Source: Prosopocoilus inquinatus (Eukaryota; Arthropoda; Insecta; Coleoptera; Lucanidae). Taken from it: a DNA stretch of 64,000 bases. Position numbers and translations under genes: made by a program. The DNA lies in NCBI GenBank assembly GCA_036172665.1, contig CM069878.1, forward strand, positions 20,594,501-20,658,500. The letters run 5' to 3'. This document shows, in pieces, positions 56,141 through 64,000 of this stretch (positions are counted from its first letter, which is position 1; each line of letters starts with the position of its first letter). Under the pieces are notes generated by a model, which saw nothing but the letters and a program-made list of their open reading frames with translations, made no database searches and had not been told where the DNA came from.

Positions 56141-56694
56141 TTAAGTCTATTTATACTGGTTTGTTTATAAAAATCTACTTACTTAATTCGGTTGCAATAC
56201 AGTACATAAAAAAAAATAATTAGCTACAAAAAATTGTAATTTTTAAGGTATCAGTGTTATTAATCATAATTTCTAGTTGACAGTTGAGCAAAAGTCGGAT
56301 CTCAGAGTATGTTCATGTCACAATTAAAGAAACGTCAAGCTCAACACATTCAAAATTCTGCACACTCACGTTGATACGAAAAAAAATGAAAAATACCTGA
56401 AATCCTTTTTTTCATCGTAGACAGTCATGATTTCATATTTAAGATCTCATAATAATTCTGAGTAACGTTTCCAAATAAAATTTTCCCGGAGTATGGAAAA
56501 TAAAGGTACGTTACTCTCTTGTCGATTTCAAATATTTTGATTTCCTCGGTATATGACAGGAGGTATTCAAATTTTGATATGTGCCTCTTAAGTTTGGAAA
56601 GATGCAGGAGCTTTGATAAATAATAAATTTTTCTGAAAAATCAATAATAAAGAATTTTCCCATATGTAGCCAACTTTCTGCCGGTCACTGTATA

Positions 56695-57302
56695 TACTGG
56701 GTGTCTCACAACCTACGGAGGAGATTGAAAGGGCAGCTGTAGAACATTAAAATAAAGCTTTTTTCTTAATTCGCTTTTGACCAAACCCCAAAAATAAGAA
56801 AGTTACAGCAGCTTAACTTTCTTAATTTCGTCTTTAATTTACGCCTGTAGCTTCTTAGTTAATAAAAATTATTTCACAAAATGCAACTTTATTATTAAAT
56901 AAACTCTGAATTTATCGAAACTACCATTCATAAAATGTCCGTGTTAGTTTGTTTCGTAGTTTTGTTTTTAATTAGTGGTCGGTGCACAACGACATGAAAA
57001 CCCGTTTTTGGGCATTAGAAGAAAAGATAAAATAGTCATAACTTTAACGTGACTATATTTTTTAAAATAGTTGCTTATTGTAAAGCAGTGCTCAATTAAG
57101 TCATAAGTGCCTCAAATTTGATTTTAAAACGTAAAATATTACCACAGGGAGTAACTTTTGCTTGTTAATTAATTTCGATTTAAACTCTTGTAATTTTTTA
57201 GTTATTGCGTTTTTACCAAAAATTTATTAAGAAAAACTCTTTAATTTGATCTCCCCTAGGTACACTTTTCATCTCCTCCGTAGGTTATGAGACACCCAGT
57301 AT
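56695..57302. mobile_element. TA-flanked ~600-bp MITE
   Basis: Tips TACTGGGTGTCTCACAACCT and, inverted, TACTGGGTGTCTCATAACCT, followed by ACGGAGGAGAT on both sides; TA-rich flanks fit TA duplication. No coding capacity. Same tip style as 30896-31552 and 32692-33615. Confidence 0.7.
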
Positions 57303-57379
57303 ATTTGTGGCTTACACTCACACAAAAACTTGTAAATGTAAGTAAATATATTTATCTTAATACGTAACTATCTAAGATT

Positions 57380-57790
57380 AAATTTATCTCCGGCTTTAGC
57401 TGAAATTGTTATGCAAGAACTAGAAAAATATTGACTCTTTATCATTTGATTTAACGTTATATTTTCGGCATGTAGATGACAATTTACTGATTTTGCCTTC
57501 TGATAAGCTAGATTTTGTTTTAAATAAAGTTAATTATTTTGATAATAGATTACAATTTACAGTAGAAAAAGAAAATAATAATTCATTGAGTTTTCTTGAT
57601 GTATGATATTATCAGACAGAATGATAAATTAATTACTAATTGGTTTCATAAACCTACCTGGTCAGGTAGATATATAAATTTTCACTCGTACACACCCAAA
57701 AATTATAAAATTGCAACTATTATTTAATTAACAGATCGAGCTATTTTACTTTCTGATAAAGTTTTCATTTATGATAACTTAAGTTTTTTT
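57380..57790 (+). pseudogene. Penelope-like reverse transcriptase fragment
   Basis: Read over frameshifts: LSPALAEIVMQELEKY, then HVDDNLLILPSDKLDFVLNK (catalytic YVDD box, Tyr changed to His), LQFTVEKENNNSLSFLDV, then TNWFHKPTWSGRYINFHSYT and RAILLSDKVF. This block order is specific for RT of Penelope-like elements, which prime from exposed DNA ends. The N-terminus and the GIY-YIG endonuclease are absent. Dead fragment. Confidence 0.8.
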
Positions 57791-57892
57791 TCCAACTGAT
57801 AGCAACTGTTTACTGGGATGCTGTAGGACTCTTGCTTATCGAATATATGCCGAGGGGGTCTACCATAAATGCAGCGGCCTACGGAAACACAA

Positions 57893-58560
57893 CTACAAAT
57901 TTAAAAACTGCTCTCGAGGAAAAACGCCCGAATTCTTATCCAAAAAAACTTGTTGCTGCACGACATTGTCGGGTTTTGGCATTTTTTGGTGGTGGAGAGC
58001 CCTTATGAACGCATTACAAGGATTCTTGTTTAGTAGGAGAGTTCCAGTGATGCATCCAAGTCTCATCCCCGGTGATAATTCGAGAGAAAAATATACAACT
58101 CGGCCAAATTTTCTTGAGAAACTTCTTTTCTGTAGAGTTTTTGTTCCGGTATAAGCAATCTGGGAATCCATCGTGCAGACACCTTCGTCATACCCAAATC
58201 GTCGTGCAAAATTTTGAGAACATACCGACTTCATTGGCATTGACAGAGATCTTTACACGCCGATCTTGCAGTACCAAATTTCGTCATTGTCTTCAGTTCA
58301 AACTTTAACGGGTCGTCCGGACTTTGGGTCATCCTTGATTGATTCTCGACACCATCGAGAGTTTAGACAAAAATTTTACTTGAAAATAAGATGGTACATC
58401 TTCCCCATACACTGCAACCATTCTTTTATGAATTTTTTTTGGACCCTTGCCTTCCTTTGACAGGAACTTTATTGCTCTGCGATGTTCAACCTTAATTTCA
58501 TTCATTTTATCAACAAATAGACCGTCTGAAATCTCTGTAAATGGCACAAACTAAATGCAA
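57893..58560 (-). pseudogene. Mariner-family transposase fragment
   Basis: The N-terminal part (58547-58329) reads MNEIKVEHRRAIKFLSKEGK and VYGEDVPSYFQVKFLSK, the HTH of mariner/SETMAR-type transposases. Pieces SRMTQSPDDPLKFE and LQDRRVKISVNANEVGM follow. Near 58080 IITGDETWMHHWNSPTKQES holds the first catalytic Asp. Several frameshifts occur, and the second half of the DDD core is missing. It is not related closely to the DD41D element at 36746. Confidence 0.75.
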
Positions 58561-58770
58561 CTTAGCACGTGTACTTCTAAGAGTGACCGCATTTTTTTAA
58601 TAATTTGTTTGACATTGTTACGTTTTTGTTTCGTGGCTAGGTAGATAACATAAGAATACGCCCTCGTAGCTTACTTCGTAAAAGTACAAATAAGATAGTT
58701 AGCTATTGTAACGGCTTCCCATGAAAAGAAAGAAGTAGGACTAGATCTACGGGTAAAATTTAAGTTCTTT

Positions 58771-58850
58771 GTCACATGTTTAAGTTTTTTTAACACAAGT
58801 TTAAGGTTTTTTTATCACAAGTTTATGGTTTTTTTTTATCACAAATTTAA
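58771..58850. repeat. Short tandem repeat, ~28-bp unit
   Basis: Three to four units of TCACAAGTTTAAGGTTTTTT-like sequence with variable T-runs. Confidence 0.7.
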
Positions 58851-60430
58851 GTGAATGAGTTTTATGCTTTTTTGTTTCACTAAAATTCTAAGGGAAGCCC
58901 TTCGAGATTAGATATTTCAGCAAAAACGGAGGTATCAGAAAGCATACGTATGTGATCTTACCTCCATATTTTTATGAGTTATCACTCCTCTTTCTGTTAC
59001 AATACCCAAATATTATAAAGAACGCTCAAAAACTTTCACGTTTCAAGTTGGCTAAGGCTGACGTATACATTGCTAGTACTACTAATATGTATTAATTTAT
59101 TTGAAATATAATTTGATAGTGTTTGTTTTTTAATTTGAGAATTTTGTGTCCTAATTTAATCAGATACTGACAATAGTCAACATTATGCGTTATTTTCCTA
59201 GTTTCTTCATTGTATACTTCATTGTTATAGCGGCGTTACTTAGCGTTTCCGTTGTTAACATTTCCATAAAAATTATTTCGATTATACAGAGCAGAGCGCA
59301 GCAAATAGGTTCCAGTTGTAGTGCATCGTTTTGTGCATAACAATACCACAGCGCCGCGTCCGTCGCTTGAAACGAATTTAAGGGAATATGTAGATATAAA
59401 ATAACATTAGTAGAGAATTTCATTAGTTGTGTCGTGCGCCTAGGAAAATTTACGGGAAATGTACGGTGCATCACCATAATTACGCACACGTGTTCTGTGT
59501 ACCGCTACGAGAACGGAATACTAAACGAGACTCGCTCTGGATGTTGCGAACATTCGACATCCTCATTTTGTACACACATACAAATAAAAAAATTACTTTA
59601 TTGCATAGGCACAAACAAAAATTTACTTCAATACAGAAATCTGTTAAAACGTTTAAGGAAATAACTATAACAATTATAATAATATTGCGAACATTCGACA
59701 TCTTCATTTTGTATAAACGTTCAATGTAAATATCTGTTAAAATTTTGTGGAATGGGAGAAATCGTCGTAATTCGACGCCTTCAAATTCCAAAAAAGGGTT
59801 CAAAATGTTTACGAGGAAATTTACATTTTAAACAGAAAATTTACTGGATGCAGAATTGCCTTTCCTAGTAGCATTTAATGCGACGAAAGCTCCGAGTAAA
59901 GGCTAAATTAAAAGACGGAAAAGTAAAGCGTGTACTTAACGCATTGTAGACGAGTGTAATTCAGAGAGAGGCAACGGAATGCATGCTCAAATAGGGTAAA
60001 TTAAATGAACACTCTCTTGCATAAAAAGCTGGCTTTTAAATAATTTAACTAATTTATGCGTTTCCGCTTCCTTTGAGAAATGACTTAATGCGCTTAATTA
60101 ATCAAGCGTTTAAATGAAACTGTGAATTTACATCAATTACTACTGGACTGTAAGGTATTGTTTTCTTCTTGATCAGATCAAATAAATATGTATACAGGTG
60201 GTCCCGAAAGAAGGTGCCAAAACAGATCTGAGTCATTAGGAGAATCTGACAAAACCGAAAAACCTTTTTTATTAAGTCCAAAATGATGGGGATAAATTAA
60301 CCCCCCATCCACACATATTGATCGCTACTGGCAACAAAAATACATAGTCATTAGAATTATTTGTTAGTGTTTATAAAAATTACATCTATACAACCGTACC
60401 ACATAGGAACACACTTGGGAGGCGTCTGAA
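58851..60430. other. Unassigned; one local duplication
   Basis: TTGCGAACATTCGACAT occurs at about 59544 and 59686, and AAATCTGTTAAAA-like sequence recurs after each, indicating a ~140-bp tandem duplication. No gene was recognised. Confidence 0.4.
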
Positions 60431-60642
60431 AACCCTTGCGATGTAATAGTAATGAACAGTTTAAGCAGCGACATCCTACTATCGCTTTTTCAACTGACGT
60501 TGCATTAGGATTGACAAATTGAAGCCAGTTTGTTACATAATAAGTCATCCCATGCAAGGCGGCCATGCTTGCTGTCAAAGGATATTGAAAGTTAAAAATA
60601 ATTGTTGCGAATCGTTTTTGAATGCAGTGCATTCCTCGAGCA

Positions 60643-60787
60643 GCCTCTGTACAGCTGTTTCAGCCCTATTTGGGGTTTCATCGCATTTGCGATTACCTTG
60701 GTCGAATCGTTTTGGTTTACAGAGGAACTCTCGAGCTACGCTTCTGCTGACGAAGCCCAAATTGGGCTAAAACAGCTGTATAAATCG
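60643..60787. ncRNA. Two degenerate hammerheads in opposite orientation (copy 7)
   Basis: Minus strand near 60643-60690: the 3' half is intact (stem II strand, GAAAC, ACAGCTGT, A, CAGAGGC), but the CTGANGA half is corrupted (CGATGA). Plus strand near 60740-60787: CTTCTG, CTGACGA, stem II AGCCC-AAATT-GGGCT, then AAA instead of GAA, and ACAGCTGT, A; stem I is lost. The G12 change should abolish cleavage. Confidence 0.6.
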
Positions 60788-60992
60788 ATAAAGCGATATC
60801 CTGTTTTCGATATCGGATACCGATAACTAAAAATATAGATATTTATGGATATATCGATTTTATCGACATTATCGATATTCATCGTTATTATCGATATTTA
60901 TCGATATTACCGATATTATCGATATTTATCGATATACTGATATTTATCCATAAATCGATAATATCTACAATTATCGATACATCGATAATACC
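60788..60992. repeat. TATCGAT-rich simple array (left)
   Basis: Interrupted runs of ATATCGATATTATCGATA-type sequence. The self-complementary TATCGATA occurs repeatedly. Confidence 0.8.
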
Positions 60993-61635
60993 GAACAGTC
61001 GGACAAGTGCATTTTCACACATTTTGGTACGAGATAGTTTTGGCAGCAATGTGTTTTTTAAATTTTAAACTTTTGTAATTATTTCTTTACGTTTTTCAGA
61101 AATATTGTTTCTTGAAATCATGAAATCGCGTATCAATCAGAATCAGAATTCATTGTTTTCTCCAATCATAACAATAAAACTTAAAAGCAAGATATTGTTA
61201 GCAAAAAAGAATAGTTTTCGTGCAACATATGTGAAAAAGGGGGCACACGAATAAGTGTCGAATCCACGAAAGTTAAAAAAAAAACTCTAGTTTCATTTTG
61301 ATATTTATAAACTTTGACTAGACGAAAAATTAATTGAAATATTTTAAAATTTTCTTTATATCGTGACCGTGAGTCGTAATATGAAAATTGAATTTTAATA
61401 AAATTCATATTCCAGAGGGTTTACTGCGAATTGGACGAATTAATTTTAACGCACAGACTACAATATCGACGGTACCCGATATAATTAGTAATTTACTTTC
61501 TTGATTTTGATCTTGGAAAATAGACTTTCCAAAAATTAATAATTATAACGTGCATAAATAGTCCGATAACAGTTTTAGTAAAAACTGAAATACGTAATAA
61601 AATGTGATTCATTATTAATATTTTCAGGAAAATTG

Positions 61636-61858
61636 CGTTATCGATAATATCGATACCGCCGATAATATCGATACAGTGATACCAACAATAATATCGATAA
61701 ATCCGACGTATATCGATATTATCGATGTTATCGACATTATTGATAATTTCGATATTATCGATAATATCGATATATTGATAATATCGATATCTTAAATGGA
61801 AATATCGTTATCCGATAATTATCGATATTATCGATAATATCGATATATCGATAAATTC
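61636..61858. repeat. TATCGAT-rich simple array (right)
   Basis: Same type of sequence as at 60788-60992, placed symmetrically inside the right arm of the composite element. Confidence 0.8.
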
Positions 61859-62062
61859 TCGCAGCCATAGCTAGAGGGATTCACTGCTATCAAAAATCAT
61901 TTGCAACATTTTTTTTTAAACTTTCAATATGCTTTGCCCGCAACATGGCCGCCTTGAATGGGATGACTTATTATGTAGCAAACTGGCTTCACTTTGTCAA
62001 TCCTAATGCAATGTCAGTCAGGTCAAAAAGCAGTCGTAGGATGTCGCTGTTTTAACCGTTCG

Positions 62063-62776
62063 ATATTTTTATTAAACATAATTTCAATCAAAAACTGAAT
62101 CTCAGAAGCTCTTGCATTTTTATAATGGTCAAATCAATTGCGAATGAGCTCCACTAATATGCCTTTAAAGGAATACGTCGACTTACCAGTCACCTGTGTA
62201 TACTTTATTAAGTAAAAATAATGAGTTACAGCTTGGGGCCTTTATAATCAAATAGACGGTTTATTTGAATTCAGTTTCAGTGAATTCCCGTTTAAAGAAG
62301 GAATTTGTTTTTGCCCACCCTGTATATAGAAAACGCTATTGCTGAACTGTTAGGATGAATAAAATATTCATAAAAATCTATGCAAGACCATTTTTTTTAG
62401 TTTCTTGTGTTCGTTAATAATTAAAATAATAAATGAGGGTTCTGATTAATAAAACTAACCCTGTACCTGTGTATTATACTGAATCAATGACAAATATTCT
62501 TTTTCCAATAAACACGGTCGTTCCTTATTTTATTTATGTATATTATTGTTCGATGAAGACAAATGTCTTCTGAATAGTTTCTTTTTTATTTCGTCTTTTG
62601 AAACGTTTGGTGATTGTTGATTTGCTTACCCACGCTGCTTCAATAGTTTCATTTAATTTAACGTTTTTAACACGTATGTCGGCCGACTCAAGTTTGCAGA
62701 AATGAAACTATTAACTAAACCGTGGGTTCTTGCGCACAGGGAGCGAGAATATGAAAATGTGCAGCTATTTAAAAAC
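62063..62776. other. Unassigned AT-rich sequence
   Basis: A lone element tip (CCACCCTGTATATA, about 62317-62330) is visible; nothing else was recognised. Confidence 0.35.
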
Positions 62777-62779
62777 TAA

Positions 62780-63149
62780 GGCCGTCGAGCACCAACCAGG
62801 AGAAATTCAAACTAACTTATGCGCGGTTTCTAAAATGATACTTAACTTTATGTAGAGATAAATTCAAGATAAATTCACCATAAATTCTAGAAACCGTTTC
62901 TCAAAATTTTATCCGTCAATAAAGAGTATGCCTAGCAACGTAAACAGTTTATACTTTTCATAAAGTTATCTCAATAAAAATATATCTTTACATAAAGTTA
63001 ATTATCGTTTCAGAATATTACTAAAAGAGTAGAGATTCAGTGGTTTCAATAATGTATTACATTATTGTTAACTGGAAGTCACTAATTTTCTACTCTTTTA
63101 GTAATATACTACATTAGTTTGAATTTCTCCTTGTTGGTGCTCGCCGGCC
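62780..63149. mobile_element. Harbinger-like 370-bp MITE, TAA-flanked
   Basis: Tips GGCCGTCGAGCACCAACCAG and, inverted, GGCCGGCGAGCACCAACAAG, both continued by GAGAAATTCAAACT. TAA flanks both sides (62777-62779, 63150-63152). It contains an internal inverted repeat, TATTACTAAAAGAGTAGA (about 63018) against TCTACTCTTTTAGTAATA (about 63090). Part of the body matches window bases 1-75. Confidence 0.75.
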
Positions 63150-63152
63150 TAA

Positions 63153-64000
63153 ATGAATTAAAAAGAAACTAACTGAAATTGAAAGTAACCTCCCAACTGT
63201 CTTTTAACGCTTTTTAAAATCTTGTTCTCTACTCCAAATGATTCCTCAAGCCAAATAAGTTTTCTTTTTGTTAGTTACCTAAATTGCAAAATGACGTATT
63301 TCAAGTAGCAATAATTATTATTGATTTTGTCATTACAAGGAGTCTGTGACATTTTAATTTAGCAATTCTGTCTGTATCACTATTGATGAATGAAATGAAA
63401 TATAAAATATTCCAAATTTAATTTAACCAAATTCCTGAAAATATTCTATTTAAGTTACAACCAGTTAAGTAATTTATCAATGAAAAAGTTATTATATTAT
63501 AAGATGTGCAAAATCGTTTAATTATCTTTAATGAAACTTGTCCAGAGTGCTGAGTGGCGTGCGTTAAATATGAAATATTCATAGACAACGCTCTAAAACA
63601 TACGTTCTAATAATTGTTGATCCAATTTACAGTTTAGCATTTCACTTTTAACTCTGATATTTCAATTCGTTAATTTAATTTAATTCCAATTCCAAAGTTT
63701 ATTAAGGTTAACGAATATTTTATGTTTAAATGAAGTTAACGGGCGGTTTATGCAGTAGGACGTAAAGAAAGTCCTCGCGAACTTCAATCGTGAAAAGAGA
63801 GGAGGTTTCAGATAGCACGGAGTGCAGTTTGATCTTCAAGGGTTCGGGTCGTCTGAGCGGTAGTTTGGTGATTGTGGCGTGTTGGAGATGAACTCTTATT
63901 GTAAAGTAAACACCGCCAATGGCCCTCTTTAGAATGCAAATGTGCATTAATAACAGAGCCGCAGGGATTCAACTTGAATATTCAAGAGCTGAAATCCTTA
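63153..64000. other. Unassigned; GC-richer end with a 73-codon minus frame
   Basis: The minus frame at 63947-63726 (RPEPLKIKLHSVLSETSSLF) lies in GC-richer DNA and could be an exon or conserved non-coding sequence. I do not recognise it, and the window ends nearby. Confidence 0.25.

Larger units (their letters stand above)
60436..62062. mobile_element. Composite foldback: hammerhead-repeat arms around TATCGAT arrays
   Basis: The left arm (60436-60787) is a hammerhead repeat: GCGATGTAATAGTAATG, AGCGACATCC, CATGCAAGGCGGCCATGC and degenerate ribozyme halves. The right arm (about 61865-62062) is the inverted module, ending GGATGTCGCTGTTTTAACCG. Between them lie a TATCGAT-rich array (60788-60992), a 640-bp AT-rich centre and a second array (61636-61858). 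Arms match over ~165 bp. No protein is encoded. Confidence 0.75.

Noticed and set aside
60788..61858. TATCGAT arrays as a CRISPR-like or origin-like array
   Set aside because: No constant repeat with unique spacers; it is a simple-sequence array inside a foldback element of a eukaryotic genome.

Overview
The window looks like gene-poor, AT-rich nuclear DNA of an arthropod, most likely an insect. The grounds are its mobile-element mix: CR1/Jockey-type and R1-type LINEs, mdg1/412-like Gypsy elements, a DD41D mariner, Penelope-like remnants, hAT- and Harbinger-like MITEs and many TA-flanked foldback elements. I found no convincing host protein-coding gene and no intact tRNA or rRNA gene. The species cannot be told from the sequence.

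Layout. 1-8.7 kb: a 1.9 kb foldback element, then a decayed LINE (PHD/coiled-coil/SGNH-type ORF1, endonuclease-RT ORF2) split by a 1.3 kb insert. 9-20 kb: three loci of a hammerhead-ribozyme repeat, a minus-strand LINE (13.9-17.3 kb) and an R1-type fragment. 20-27 kb: mostly unassigned AT-rich DNA with hairpin MITEs, another ribozyme-repeat foldback and an A-rich tract. 27.7-36.4 kb: one minus-strand Gypsy element broken by nested insertions (a SINE; a MITE that holds a ribozyme repeat; a LINE that holds TA-flanked elements). 36.7-38.5 kb: a nearly intact DD41D mariner. 39-46 kb: foldback and hAT-type MITEs in unassigned DNA. 46.8-50.9 kb: a minus-strand LINE with a PHD-finger ORF1. 51-53.5 kb: a Harbinger-like element and a second Gypsy copy. 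55-58.6 kb: a hammerhead motif, a minisatellite, a TA-flanked MITE, a Penelope RT fragment and a mariner fragment. 60.4-62.1 kb: a foldback made of ribozyme-repeat arms around TATCGAT arrays. 62.8-63.1 kb: a Harbinger-like MITE.

The most notable find is a family of about 312-bp modules, at eight loci, that carries a complete type I hammerhead ribozyme: CTGAAGA, a 5-bp stem II, GAAA, a palindromic stem III ACAGCTGT and a GUC cleavage triplet. The strands next to stem I stay complementary for about 40 bases more. One locus is a direct dimer with 312 bp between cleavage sites. Two loci have 10-11 bp target duplications. This is the architecture of animal retrozymes, non-autonomous elements thought to spread as self-cleaved circular RNA. 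Two further compact hammerheads at 49.5 and 55.2 kb have different stem sequences but intact pairing, as reported for Penelope-like elements, and a Penelope RT remnant lies at 57.4 kb. Functional statements are inferences from sequence; no folding, homology search or expression test was run.
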